DNA of 64,000 bases from Tupaia tana. Its lineage: Eukaryota > Chordata > Mammalia > Scandentia > Tupaiidae. Both the position numbers and the translations under genes were made by a program. Position 1 is the first letter of the stretch; each line of letters opens with the position of its first letter. Below are positions 34,407-44,944 of this stretch, in pieces. The notes beneath the pieces were generated by a model. It was not told the origin of the DNA and searched no databases. It saw only the letters and a list, made by a program, of their open reading frames with translations. The stretch spans positions 38,647,194 to 38,711,193 of the forward strand of contig JAKSZU010000009.1 of the NCBI GenBank assembly GCA_026018925.1, given 5' to 3'.

Positions 34407-35036
34407 TCATTGAGTGATTCTGCAGACTAATAGAAAAATAAACATAAGCAAGATTATCAACACAATTATTCCCAAGAAATACCATAAGGAGTGATGAAGC
34501 ATGTTAAGAGGATTAGTGCCTTTAAGTTGATCCAGAATATTAGAGGCCAAATCAGAAGGATTAAACGGAGGTAGAAAACTATTTTGCAAATTTACAATCT
34601 GTTTATGAAGATCTTTTATATTTACAGAAATATTATTAGAAGACCATACCCCATGGAGATGGTTTCGAATAGAAGTCCAGTTCCAATGTGTGTCATATGC
34701 TAAAGGAATCACACAGATATGTTGAAATAATGCATGACATTTCAAATGGCTTTGTAACTGCATTTTAAACACCTGTTCTCCTAAGCTGTTTACAGTAGTT
34801 TTAAGCTCTTGCAAATGGACAGCAATACATTTATCAATATCTAATTGAGTGCCCATTATATGAGAAGTATTACGAATGAGAGCATTGACAAAAGTGGTGG
34901 AGTGAGTTTGTTGACTTAAAGCGACCAAGGACGTTGCTAGGGAGGCAATTAAAGTGATTGCAGTGAGAACTCCGAAAATGACTGCTCCCAAAAATCTTTT
35001 GTGTCTAGATAATTGACTGTGAATTTCATGTAACAC
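34407..35036 (-). pseudogene. Endogenous betaretrovirus env, TM subunit (open frame)
   Basis: An uninterrupted 209-codon stretch. It opens at GTG in an already open frame, so there is no natural start. Residues 11-14 are RHKR, a furin-type SU/TM cleavage motif. Residues 15-42 are hydrophobic with Gly/Ala, like a fusion peptide. Then follow a helical region, a C-x7-C pair (CHALFQHIC) with nearby N-linked sites (NTS, NWT, NIS), and a strong membrane segment around 183-205 with a very short tail. Layout and position before PPT and LTR fit class II (HERV-K-like) Env. The upstream SU part is broken, so this does not represent an expressed full Env. Family assignment is recognition from memory. Confidence 0.9.
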
Positions 35037-35209
35037 TTGAAGTCCAGGGTCATCATACTATGGGCCAGAAATTATTACTGGTACTGCCACATGAGGGATG
35101 GCGTAATATTAATATATATCTTGGCCGAAATTATAACTAGTTACACAGTTCGTAAGATTACAGTTATTGTAATTTATTTTTATCTTGTTATTCCAATAAG
35201 TAAAATTAA

Positions 35210-35470
35210 GGAGCCCAGCAGTTAGCGTAATGGCTATGTCGCTGAACTCCCAAGTAGCCGATCGTGGTTTGAGTCCCGGACCTGGTGGCTTAAACTCATG
35301 CCGGGCGCATGTGTGTGCATGCCCAAGATCCTGAGAGGAGAATGGAGCAGAAGGGATTGTGGTGTGGCCATCCCCCCCGGGGGTGATTTCTCGCTTTCTC
35401 TCTGTCTCTCTCTTTCTGGCGAGCACATGTGCCCTAAAGCAAAAACCTCTCCAAAAAAAAAAAAAAAAAA
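35210..35470 (+). mobile_element. SINE-L copy inside env
   Basis: Head ggagcccagcagttagcgtaatgg with 'gccgggcgcatgtgtgc' and end 'gagcacatgtgccctaaagc', plus an A19 tail. It is opposite to the provirus. Confidence 0.95.
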
Positions 35471-35830
35471 TTAGAATTCCAGTTATTATGGCATGTGGCT
35501 ACGGAAGACATAAGTCCAAAAGTTTGGGTGGGAAACTGTGTGTCCCCACTGGAAAAAACTTTGGAGTGATCAAGGGCCATGGCTATTTTCCAAAGTTCTT
35601 TTGGTTGGTGGCTATTAGGGGTTGTTAAAATACTGGAAACAATCCTCCTGTAATTGGCTGTTTGGAATAAGACCAGTCATAAAGTTTAGTGTTGTGAGAA
35701 ATAACTTTGACTGGTGAATTGTAATAACACAAAACCTAGGGTAACAGTTTTTTGGAATTAAATCCAAATTGGGATGACAATGTTGGGCATTAAGTGGAAA
35801 TATGGTAATATTAGAAAAGGATTCATTTTT

Positions 35831-36113
35831 GGGAACCAGCAGTTAGCGTAATGGCTATGTCGCTGGACTCCCACGTAGTTGACCGCGGTTCGCGTCTTGG
35901 ACCCGGTGGCTTACAACTCACGCCGGGCGCGTGTGCGTGCGTGCCCAAGATCCCGAGAGGAGAATGGAGGAGAAGGGATTGCAGCGTGACCATCCCCCCT
36001 GGGGGGTGATTTCTCGCTTTCTGTCTCTATGTCTCTCTCTGTCTGTCTGGCGAGCGCATGCGCCCTATAGCGAAAAACCTCTCCAAAAAAAAAAAAAAAA
36101 AAAAAAAAAGAAA
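35831..36113 (+). mobile_element. SINE-L copy inside env, 18-bp TSD, young
   Basis: agaaaaggattcattttt is perfect at 35813-35830 and 36114-36131. Near-consensus body: 'gccgggcgcgtgtgcgtgcg' and 'gcgagcgcatgcgccctatagc', A tail of about 26. Confidence 0.97.
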
Positions 36114-36335
36114 AGAAAAGGATTCATTTTTAAAGGTGATATGTTGCAAAAGTAATGTAACTCAACATGTGTGGGTCTTCTTATACACTTGTACATGGGC
36201 TCTTTTTATCCCTCAAACAATCTGCGCACAAGAGTCTTGTGTGGAAGAAAGACAAATATGGGGTGAATCAGTAATAGACGAACAGTTAAATTTTACCCAC
36301 TGATTGTTAAGGCCATCAGCAGGAATTTCCCCTAG

Positions 36336-36662
36336 TCAATGGGAATTGCTTGTGAATACTTTAATTTCTCGATCCTTCCAAGTGACTGGATGTAACATGG
36401 AAGGATCTGGAACATATGCCCAATATGTCTTATTTAGATGTGTACTGGGGAGTGCACTTACCTGAGTGACTACAATACTTAGCATGGCCAGAAATAGTAG
36501 GGGAGCTGTAATTGATGTTCCCTGCTCTTTTGTAAGCTGTTCAACTCTTTCAGTTAGGCATTTAATCTGTCCCCATGTAGGGGTCTGAGCCTTTTGTGTT
36601 GATTTTGAAGTTTTCCTTTTATTGGCCTTTTTGGGTACTGTGTCCGAATTCAGGTCTTGCAT
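36336..36662 (-). pseudogene. env 5' region (leader and SU start)
   Basis: 108 open codons. There is a Lys-rich stretch at residues 10-24 and PTWGQIKCLTERV at about 29-41. A hydrophobic leader lies near 50-70, followed by NKTYWAYVPDPS. A basic N-terminal leader ahead of a delayed signal peptide is characteristic of class II betaretroviral Env. A stop precedes the ATG, and the frame ends after about 38 residues of SU. Confidence 0.85.
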
Positions 36663-36722
36663 TTTTTTCTACATCTGATTCACCAGTTTGTCCTCGGGGT
36701 GTCCCATCATTCAGGGGTCTCA

Positions 36723-36869
36723 CTAGTAGTGCAGAACCCACACTGGCCTTGGTGATGATTGTGGAAAAATGGAAGCATACCCTCGACCCCATGCTAACAC
36801 TGGGTCAGGACCTTTCCAGTCTCCTGAACTAAGATCTTTCCATTTAGTGTATCGATGTTTAGCCTTTTC
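36723..36869 (-). pseudogene. pol remnant: integrase C-terminal domain
   Basis: 48 open codons plus TAG on the minus strand. Contains HRYTKWKDLSSGDWKGPDP and LAWGRGYASIFPQ, the pattern of the betaretroviral integrase C-terminal domain. It stops shortly after a PVW motif, about 60 bases before the env ATG. The upstream edge is an abrupt junction at 36868/36869 with host sequence, so the rest of pol, gag and the 5' LTR are absent. Confidence 0.85.
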
Positions 36870-36983
36870 AAATGAATTTTCTCTGACCATATTCTTTAAT
36901 GTGTAAATGTATTATATCATGTCCTGTTATTTTCTTCTTTTTTTCTAGTAGCCAGAGGGAATGTACACCTACCAGAAAGATAT
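36868..36983. repeat. Flank copy 2 of the provirus duplication
   Basis: Matches 33414-33774 without its SINE. Here the old SINE-O continues unbroken past the point where copy 1 meets the LTR, so this copy looks like the empty target. TC is shared at the junction. Confidence 0.85.
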
Positions 36984-37166
36984 AGAGAGAGAAAGGAAGC
37001 ACCCCTACATGGAGGCATGGTCATGCTGCAATCCCTTTTCCCATCTTGTTGGGACTTTGGGCACCGACTAACATGCAACTGGCACATTTTTCAAGCTGCT
37101 AGGCCCAGGACTTGAACTGCAGAGTTGACCATATGGGATCTGGTTCCCTTAAGCAGTAGACTAATG
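36945..37166 (-). mobile_element. SINE-O copy (uninterrupted version)
   Basis: Includes 'gccagagggaatgtacacc', 'gaggcatggtcatgctgcaatccc' and the B box complement 'aggacttgaactgc'. Its first 40 bases recur beside the LTR. Confidence 0.8.
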
Positions 37167-37265
37167 TCATTTATTATCATTCCTAGAATTAACTGGACAA
37201 ATAATACTATGTAGATACATAAATACACATACACGCTTATACACAAATATATAAAAAATAAATTG

Positions 37266-37526
37266 AGGGACCAGCAGATGGCATAATGGTTACGTCTCTG
37301 GATTCCCACATAGCCGACCACAATTCCAGACCTGGACCCCACAGCTTAAAATTTACGCCAGGCGCATGTGCGTGCATGCCCAAGAATCCGAGAGGAGAAT
37401 GGAAGAGAAGGGATTGCAATGTGGCCATTCCCCTTGGGGGTGATTTCTCACTTTCTGTCTCTCTGTCTCTCTTTGTCTCTCCAGCGAGCACACACACCCT
37501 CTAGCAAAAATTTCTCTTAAAAAATT
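37266..37526 (+). mobile_element. SINE-L copy
   Basis: Head gggaccagcagatggcataatgg. The B box is worn to 'caattccagacc' and the body 'gccaggcgcatgtgcgtgc' is intact. It ends 'ctctagcaaaaatttctc'. Confidence 0.92.
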
Positions 37527-37631
37527 GAAATTATCTGTCTCTTGAGTGTGTGATAGAACTCATTAAGGAAAGTTATCTAGCCCTGATGTAAGTGTTTAAA
37601 ATGTATATATTTGTAGGAAAAACAATTTTTT

Positions 37632-37883
37632 AAAAGGTTTTTGCCATAAGGTACATGTGGTCTCCAGAGAGAGACAGGGAGAGGGAAAATGAGATATCAC
37701 CCCTTGGGGGAAGGGATGGCCATGCTGTAATCCCATCTCCTCCATTCTCCTCCTGGGATTTTGGGCACACACACACACACGTGCCTGGTGTGATTTTCAA
37801 GCTGCCGGATCTGGGATAAGACTTGAATCATGGTCAACCATGTGGAGTCCAGTGCCTTATCCACTATGTCACCTGCTGGCCCC
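37632..37883 (-). mobile_element. SINE-L copy with TSD
   Basis: aggaaaaacaattttt on the left and aggaaaaataatttta on the right. The head complement tcacctgctggcccc retains the GGTG(G) word. Confidence 0.92.
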
Positions 37884-37996
37884 AGGAAAAATAATTTTAA
37901 ATTACCGAGGTAGTTTATTTAATGAATATAAGTCTGTTAAACTTTTTATTCCATTTTGAGCTTATTTTTCCATTTCTAACAGTGTTGTAGCTTTTC

Positions 37997-38385
37997 TTAA
38001 AAGTTTTTTTGAGACAGAAAGAGGAAGAGCAATACCCTTGATAGGGTCTTTTTTTAAAAAAAATTATTTATTCATTTGTTCATTTTATTTTTAAATTTTG
38101 ATCAGAGAGAGGGACAGAGAGAGTGAGGAAGAGAGACAGAAATTGAGCAAGCCGGTCACCAGGTCTGGAACTTGAACTGTGGTCAGCCAGGCGGGAGTGT
38201 CGAGCGCCTTAGCCACCAAACCACCTGCTGGTCCCAACCCTTAATAGGGTCCTACCATAAGTTAATTCCCTGCCCCCAGTCTGTTCAGCCTGCCTCAATC
38301 CCTTGATGTGTTCAGATTAACCTGAGATATAAACCCAGAACTTCAATGCACCGCTGTAGCAGCTGTAGCAGGGACCATTACTGTA
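37997..38385 (-). mobile_element. SINE-O, host of a later SINE-S
   Basis: 'tttttttgagacagaaagagg' on the left and 'aatcccttgatgtgttcag' plus 'tatcagg..gcagcagctg'-like text on the right resemble the copy at 18773. It is split by 38049-38236. Boundaries are approximate. Confidence 0.5.
38049..38236 (-). mobile_element. SINE-S copy with 15-bp TSD
   Basis: accctt(g/a)atagggtc at 38034-38048 and 38237-38251. (attt)n tail; the head ends 'ccacctgctggtccc'. Confidence 0.94.
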
Positions 38386-38489
38386 GATTCTGACCTAAAT
38401 TCATACTTTCCTTCTTCTTCAGTAACAGAACTCAGATATATAGGTAAACAGGCCACCCTGAATGGAAGACTTACTTTCCTATTCTTTCT

Positions 38490-38800
38490 TGGAGTTAAGA
38501 GACTAGATTTTGGCCAATGAAATGTAAATCACACCATAGTATGATACTTTACATGATTCTTAAGAGAGCTGATTTAGGAGAGAGAAGGTCGTTTTTTGGT
38601 CTCTTGTGCTTTTTTTCCATCTGCTGACTGGAAACTCAAACCAAATGACTAGGGCTCCAGTTTGAACTACGAGATGACTCTGAGGATGACAGACACATAT
38701 TAGGATGTTACAACAGGCTCTACATTCCTGATTACACACCTCTGAGCTGCTTCCTTATCTGTGAACTATTTTCACATGTGCTTTTACAGAAAAAAAAAGA
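38490..38800 (+). mobile_element. Old LTR-like repeat
   Basis: 'actagattttggccaatgaaat', 'catctgctgactggaaactc' and 'gatgactctgaggatgac' follow the order of an old mammalian ERVL-type LTR. Ends are unclear. Confidence 0.45.
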
Positions 38801-38937
38801 GAGAGAAACTTATAAAAATCGAATGTTGTCTTTGAAATTTTTATATTATATAATAATGAACTGAAGGATTACTATTTCAGGAATGTGTTTATTTAGAGAC
38901 TTGCTCATTTTATCTAAATTTTCATATTCATTGACAT

Positions 38938-39189
38938 ATTTTTTTAATTGACAGAGGGTATATATGTTTGCCAGCAAGAGACAGAGAGACAGAAAGAGGG
39001 GGTAAACACCCCCAAATGGAGCATGATTATGCTGCAATTGCTTCTTCACCATTTTTCCATACTGTCAGGATTTGGGGCATGCGCACACAGGAGTGAGAAG
39101 TGTTTTTCAAGTAGTCAGGGCCAGGATTGAACTGTATGGTTGACCACGTGGGACCTGGCTCCCTTAACACTTAGGCTATGGGGCTAGCC
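38938..39189 (-). mobile_element. SINE-O copy
   Basis: 'gccagcaagagacagagagac', 'atgattatgctgcaattgc' and 'ggggcatgcgcacacagg' are present. The head remnant is 'ctatggggctagcc'. Confidence 0.8.
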
Positions 39190-39822
39190 TACTGGCATAC
39201 TAGTTCAATTAGCATTCTGTTAATATTTTAAATTTATGCCTTATATATAGCTAAGTCCCCTGCCCCCCTTTTCACTAGATCAATCTTGTCAGAGAATTAT
39301 CTACTTTATTACACTTTTCCTTGAATAAACTTTTGGTTTTGTTAGTCTTCTCTATTATGTTCTTTTCGATTTATTTTTTTCACTACTGTCTGCCCTTACC
39401 TTCATTTTCTTCTAGTATCTTTAGATGTATTCAATTTTCTTGTCCCAATGTCTTACTGATTCCTCATTGGTTTAGCCTTTCTCTCTTTTCAATAAAAGTA
39501 TTTAAAGTTTGCTATTTCTACAAATATAACCTTTGTTGAATCCAGTGAATTTTCTCTTTCACTATTGTTCATGTCTAAGTTTTGTGGGTTTTTAAAATTC
39601 TCATCCTGATATCCTCTCTTTCATGGAATAGACTGAAGTAAAGTTTTGTTGTTTTTTAAAACGCTCCAAATGCATTCATTTTTTTTTTTTTTTGCAGCTG
39701 CATTTAAATTGCATCTAGTTAGAGATATGGTCTATGGTATGAATTACTTGATGTATGTAAAGATTCATGACTTAATTTTGCTATAGTTCAATGCATACAA
39801 GAGAATAATACTGAGAACTAAT

Positions 39823-39900
39823 TTTCTATTGAGCATTCACTATGTTCCAGGGTGTGTTCTAAGTGTCTTTACACTGAACGTTATTAAGACAGGAACTTTT
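39823..39900 (-). mobile_element. MIR fragment
   Basis: 'tattgagcattcactatgttcc' and 'gtgttctaagtgtctttaca' match the antisense 3' end of MIR. A SINE-O was inserted just after it. Confidence 0.6.
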
Positions 39901-40156
39901 GGGCCAGCCCCATGACCTAGTTTAAGGGAGCCAGATCCCACATGACCAATTGTACAGTTTGAATCACAGTCCCAACAGCCTGAAAAACATGATAGGCACA
40001 TGTAGATGCATGTATGAAATTCTAAAAAGTTGAAGAAACGGAGGAGAAGGGGTTATGGGATGACCCTACCACATTTGGTAGTTCTTCTCTCTCCCTGTTT
40101 TTCGTGAGGGCACGTGCCCACTGACAAAATATTTAAAAATTTATTTTAAGAAAAAA
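39901..40156 (+). mobile_element. SINE-O copy with 12-bp TSD
   Basis: acaggaactttt is perfect at 39889-39900 and 40157-40168. Head gggccagccccatgacctag, body 'aaaaacatgataggcacatg', end 'gggcacgtgcccactgac'. The element is diverged, yet its TSD is intact. Confidence 0.88.
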
Positions 40157-40436
40157 ACAGGAACTTTTAAAATCTGCACTTTAGATAATCATAACTACAT
40201 TGAGGTTTATTTATTTTTTTTTGGAAGTATTTGTCTGGCATATAGTTTTCCATTTTTAAACTTTGGTTCTTTCTATGTCTTCATGCTTTCAGTGTGTCCC
40301 TTTTAAGTAGCATATAGATACATTTTTCAAAATCCAGTTTGAGAATTCATGCTTCTAAAAAATTGTTTTGTTTATTTCAATTATATTTGTTGCAATTACT
40401 GTCATGATTAGGTTTTATGAGTTGTTAAATTTTGTG

Positions 40437-40710
40437 TTTTCTTTTTTCTTTATTCATGAAAGAGCATGTGCACATGAGTGTGTGTGTGTGTGTGTGTGCT
40501 TGAGAGAGAGAGACAGAGATGAACACTCTCTATAAGGTATGGTTATACCACAATCTTCTTCCCCTAGTCCTCCAGCTCATCAGATCTTGGTCACTTGCAT
40601 GCATGCCTTGCATGTTTCAGGCTCACTGGGCCAGAATTTCAACTGCAGTTCCGTGTGCGATTCAGCTTCTACTGAGCAGAGAATTACTGATGCTCCATGG
40701 AGCCAGCCCT
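40437..40710 (-). mobile_element. SINE-O copy with short (TG)n
   Basis: 'catgaaagagcatgtgcacatg', TG run about 40480-40498, 'cagatcttggtcacttgcatg' and head remnant 'catggagccagcc'. Confidence 0.75.
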
Positions 40711-40860
40711 GTGTTTTTTATTTAGCAAAATTATCTATGCTCCTTTGGGTCTCCTTCAGTACCTCAGTCATGCTTTTGGGTTTGTTTGTTCATTTAACTT
40801 TTCTCCTTTATTGGTTTGGCAATTACAGATTTATTTATTTGTAAAGATTTTCATTAAAAG

Positions 40861-41129
40861 TTTTTTTTTTTTTTTTTTTTTTTGAGAGGATTTTGCTATA
40901 GGGTGTGTGCGTTCACCAGACAGACAGAGAGACAGAGAGATAGAAAGCGAGAAATCACCTCCCAGGGGGGATGGCCACGCCACAATCCCTTCTCCATTCT
41001 CCTCTCAGGATCTTGGGCACACACGCACACACACCCGGCGTGAGTTTTAAGCCACCGGGTCCGGGACTCAAACCACGGTCGATTACGTGGGAGTCCAGCG
41101 ACATAGCCATTATGCTAACTGCTGGTCTC
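40861..41129 (-). mobile_element. SINE-L copy with 16-bp TSD
   Basis: aagattttcattaaaa is perfect at 40843-40858 and 41130-41145. T23 tail; 'ccttctccattctcc' is shortened by three bases relative to sisters. Confidence 0.96.
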
Positions 41130-41554
41130 AAGATTTTCATTAAAATTTTAACATCAACACTTAGCAACATCTCTCTCTTTTCCATTCCAGAATCATATAA
41201 AAACCTTAGAAAGTCTTAAGTAATTTTATCCTTCGCATCTTGTATATCACTATTGCCAGCTTTTTTTTCGTAGTTGAGTTTTGTTTTGTTATCCACCAAA
41301 GTAGGCATAGTTATCAATATTTGCCAACATTTTCTAACATGGTTAGCAAATTTTCTGTGCACAATTCTTTTTGTATCTAAAAACTACTTTGGGGGTGTAT
41401 TTACATTCTCTACAAGTTTCTTCAAATAAAAAATTTATTAGTAATAGTCAGGGTGTGCAAGAGCTAGTATGTTTACAAGAGCCAATTATTAAATTTTCAG
41501 CAATTTTGCAAGCTGACTGTAAAATATAGTATAGTTGTTATTAAACATTAACTT

Positions 41555-41661
41555 GGAGGATCAGCATGTGGCATGGTGATTAAGGCTCTGAATTCCCACA
41601 TGTTGACCACGGTTCAAGTCCTGGACCTGGCAGCTTAAAAATCACATTGGAACATGTATGC

Positions 41662-41707
<46 letters not shown>

Positions 41708-41838
41708 TTAAAATCCCAAGAGGAGAATGGAGGAGAAGCAACTGGAGCATGACCAATCATTCTCCCTGGGGGATGATTTTTCACTTTCCCTCTTTCCATC
41801 TCTTTCTTCTCTGGAGAGCGCACATTTTCAATTAAACC
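41555..41838 (+). mobile_element. SINE-L copy with (TG)n in its body
   Basis: Head ggaggatcagcatgtggcatgg and B box ggttcaagtcc. A TG run at about 41668-41704 grew from the alternating GTGTGCGTG body segment. It ends 'gagagcgcacattttc'. Confidence 0.9.
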
Positions 41839-41869
41839 AATTACATTTCAAATAAAGGTGATAAATATT

Positions 41870-42355
41870 ATGAGAATTATCCCACATAATCACAAAGTGG
41901 AGAAGTCCCACAACAGGCTTTCTGTAAGCTGGAGAAACAGCTGAAAGACTGAAGCAGAAAAGCTGGTGCAGTTCCAGTCCAAGGCCTGAACAGGGCCCGT
42001 GGGAGGCCAGAGGTCAAAGTGCCCTCAGGCAGCCACTGATATGATTCCAGAGTCAAAAGATGAAAGAACTTGGAGTCTGTCTGACTGGAGGTGCAGGGGT
42101 CAGGGCAGAACAAACACAGCCAACGGCCTAGTGGAGGAGCAGGAACAGAGCAGGCAGAATGTATAGGAGTGAAACGCACAGCACACTTTTGAAGGAAGAG
42201 TGAAGAAAGAGGGAGGAGAAGAAGAAACAGAATCTCACTTACTCAGCTGACTGACTCATATGTCAATATTGCGAGTTAATGCTCTTAGAGACACACTTAG
42301 AAACAATATTTCACCGGTATTCCAGGTATCCTTCAGTCCAGTCAAGTTGACACCC
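41870..42355 (-). mobile_element. Old LTR-like repeat, antisense
   Basis: 'gagaagtcccacaacaggctttctg', 'aaggcctgaacagggc', 'gagacacacttagaaacaat' and 'ccagtcaagttgacacccc' occur in the order of a common old mammalian LTR-type repeat. The 100-codon minus ORF here is incidental. Exact family unverified. Confidence 0.5.
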
Positions 42356-42590
42356 CAAGTTAAACTCCTTTGGATAGATACCAAGGAGTGTGATTCCTGT
42401 GTCATATAATAAGAGTATGTTTAGCTTTGTAAGAAACTGCCAAACTATCTCCCAGGGGCTGCACCATTTTGCATTTCCTCCGGCAATGAAAGAGTTCCTG
42501 CTGCACCATATTCTTACCAGCTTGTCGGTTTGTTTTATTTTGTTTCTCTTAAAGGTTAGATGTATTTTCTGAACTATTTACAGGTAAAGT
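42356..42590 (-). mobile_element. L1 fragment
   Basis: 'ctttggatagataccaagg', 'aagaaactgccaaactatct' and 'ccataattcttacc'-like text mark the ORF2/3' UTR junction of an old L1. Confidence 0.75.
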
Positions 42591-42948
42591 TATGTCACTT
42601 CTGTGTATTTTTTTAACATACTCTTTAAATGATATTTAAATGTCCTTTTATTACATAAATTTTCAAACATAGAAAAAAGAGAGAAAATAATGTAATTAAT
42701 CCTTATTTACTCAACGCCCAATTTCCATAGTAATCAATATTTTCTCAATCTTGTTTCATCTGTCTTCTACAATTATAGAGTATTTCCAACATACAGACAA
42801 AATAAATATAAATGATTTGAAGACCATATATAATAGGAAAATGTACTAAAATAATTATTGACACTTGTACCTCTAACCCTGCATGCTCGCGGTATTATTT
42901 AACATATTTCTGTATCCCATATTTCTGGTAAATAGGCAATTATATATA

Positions 42949-43029
42949 CTGGGTTGTCAGAGAAGTCATTATGCATTTTTGCATAGAAAAACAGAAAAAA
43001 GAGGTCATGACTTTTTCAACAACGCAACA
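42949..43029. mobile_element. mariner-type MITE (family A)
   Basis: 'ctgggttgtcagagaagtcat' and 'gtcatgactttttcaacaacgcaac' form an 80-bp palindrome around 'tttttgcatagaaaaacag'. Confidence 0.85.
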
Positions 43030-43170
43030 GAAGCTTAATTAGATGAGAATTGAATTTCTTTTCTGGTAGTGGAAAAAATCCTTCATAAATTGTAGTGTGT
43101 GCTTCCTAACGCATCACATTAGGAGGCACATAATGTTTAGTGGTGCAAGTTTTAGTTGTTTAATTCAACT

Positions 43171-43275
43171 GTATTAGTTTGCTAGGGCTGAGTGGGTTAA
43201 AGAAGAGAAACTTACTGTTCTACAGTTCTGGAGGCTAGAATTCAGAAATTAAGGTGTTAGCAGGCTTCCTTTCTT
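43171..43275 (-). mobile_element. MaLR-type LTR end, antisense
   Basis: 'ctgtattagtttgctagggctg' and 'acagttctggaggctagaa' are characteristic of the antisense start of MLT1/MST-like LTRs. A CT-rich simple repeat follows at 43268-43315. Confidence 0.6.
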
Positions 43276-43424
43276 TTTTTTTCTTCCTTTCTTCCTTTCT
43301 TCTTCCTTTCTTCTGAGGACTGAGAGAGAGAATCTGTTTTATGCCTGTGACCTAGAAAGAGAAAGAGAAAAAACAAGTCATGGGCTCATAATACTGATAT
43401 TTCCAACTAAATGTAAAATTGCAA

Positions 43425-43430
<6 letters not shown>

Positions 43431-43455
<25 letters not shown>

Positions 43456-43711
43456 GGAGAGGTTATTGCTATAGGGCACATGCGCTCGCCAGAAAGACAG
43501 AGAGAGACAGAGAGACAGAAAGTGAGAAATCACCCCCCCCAGGGAGGATGGCCATGCCGCAATCCCTTCTCCTCCATTCTCCTCTCGGGATCTTGGGCAT
43601 GCACGCACACGCGCCCGGCGTGAGTTTTAAGCCATCGGATCCGGGACTCAAACCGCGGTTGGCTACATGGGAATTCAGCGACATAGCCATTACACTAACT
43701 GGTGGTCCCAT
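43431..43711 (-). mobile_element. SINE-L copy with 15-bp TSD
   Basis: aaa(t/c)tgcaaagtttt at 43416-43430 and 43712-43726. T25 tail; the head ends 'aactggtggtccc'. Confidence 0.95.
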
Positions 43712-44109
43712 AAACTGCAAAGTTTTAATTAACTTCTTTGATTTTTATTTCTTATGAAAATCAATGTTCCCAACTTTAACAAAACTGCCTGTTTTCTTTG
43801 TCTCATAATATACAAGCAATTCAAAAAACAATACCATCAATAGTAAGATAGCTAAAAGCAGTTTAAGATGTTGAGAGTTTCTTTTCTCCAAAATATTTAG
43901 AGAGCTACATTCAAAATACTACTTTGTAAAGTCACTCAAGATTATTTTTCCCTGTGTAAATATGATATATAATTAGATTCATTGTTTTAATTTGTTTTGA
44001 AGTATAATAATTTCTTTTTATATTTTAGTTTTTTTTAATTATGAAAAGTGATTTACATAGTTCCAAAGTAAAAATTATAAAACTTAAGTTTCAAATGTGT
44101 CCCCTTCCT

Positions 44110-44384
44110 GGGACCAGCAGTTAGCGTCATGGCTATGTCACTGAACTCCCACATAGCCGACCGCGGTTCAAGTCCCGGACCTGCTGGCTTAAAAATTCAT
44201 GCTGGGCGAATGTGCGTGCATGCCCAAGATCCCAAGAGGAGAATGGAGGGGAAGGGATTGCGGCGTGGCCATTCCCCCTGGGGGGGGTGATTTCTTGCTT
44301 TCTATCTCTCTGTCTCTCTCTGTCTGTTTGGTGAGCACACGTGCCCTATAGCAAAAACCTCTCCAAATAAATAAATAAATATAA
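44110..44384 (+). mobile_element. SINE-L copy with (AAAT)n tail
   Basis: ccccttcct is at 44101-44109 and 44385-44393. Head gggaccagcagttagcgtcatgg. The body hairpin is 'ccccctggggggggtga'. Confidence 0.95.
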
Positions 44385-44494
44385 CCCCTTCCTATTGTCT
44401 ACTCCATTCAGTCTAGGTAGCATTTTTCAAAATTAAAATTAGTTTTTTGTATCTCTTTATATCTATATTATCTATCCCTCATCAAACTATTTCT

Positions 44495-44757
44495 CTTTTT
44501 TAAAAAGATTTTGCTAAAGTGCATGTGCACTTGTGAGAGAGTCAGAGAGAGACAGAGAGACAGAGAGACAGAAAGCAAAAAATCATCTCCCAGGGAGGAT
44601 GGCCACACTGCAATCCCTCCTCCTTCATTTCCTCTCAGGATTTTGGGCATGCACACACATGTGCCCAGTGCGAGATTCAAGCCACTGGGTCTGAGGCTTG
44701 AACTGCAGTTGACAATGTGGGAGTCCAGCAATGTAACTGCTACACCATCTGCTGGTT
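44495..44757 (-). mobile_element. SINE-L copy with 18-bp TSD
   Basis: cctcatcaa(a/t)ctatttct at 44477-44494 and 44758-44775. The tail is worn and the head ends 'catctgctggttcc'. Confidence 0.94.
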
Positions 44758-44944
44758 CCTCATCAATCTATTTCTATTACATTTTCTACATCTACCTATA
44801 TCTGTTTCTATTTTCTATATCAACTGTTCCCGCTTTCAAATATCATATCAATGCCCCCTTCCTTCCTTCTTCCTTTTTCTCTTTCCTTCTTTCCTCTTTC
44901 CTGCCTCCTTCCTTCTCCATTCTCACCTTCCTTCCCTCTTTTCC

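Larger units (their letters stand above)
35037..36335 (-). pseudogene. env SU remnant, broken
   Basis: Short Env-like stretches lie in shifting frames with stops. One is Cys-rich (NCSSITDSPHICLSSTQDSC) near 36200-36280; another contains PKELWKIAMAL near 35580. Two SINE-L insertions (35210 and 35831) interrupt it. An in-frame TAG lies a few codons upstream of the TM segment. Confidence 0.75.
38838..41300 (-). mobile_element. Old L1 region with four SINEs
   Basis: ORF2-like antisense text: 'ctagatcaatcttgtcagag', 'ttggttttgttagtcttctc', 'attggtttagcctttctctc', and near 40260-40330 'tttaagtagcatatagata'. Several L1s may be joined. Confidence 0.72.

Noticed and set aside
33772-36869. Complete or functional provirus
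   Set aside because: gag, protease, most of pol and the 5' LTR are absent; SU is broken by stops and two SINEs.
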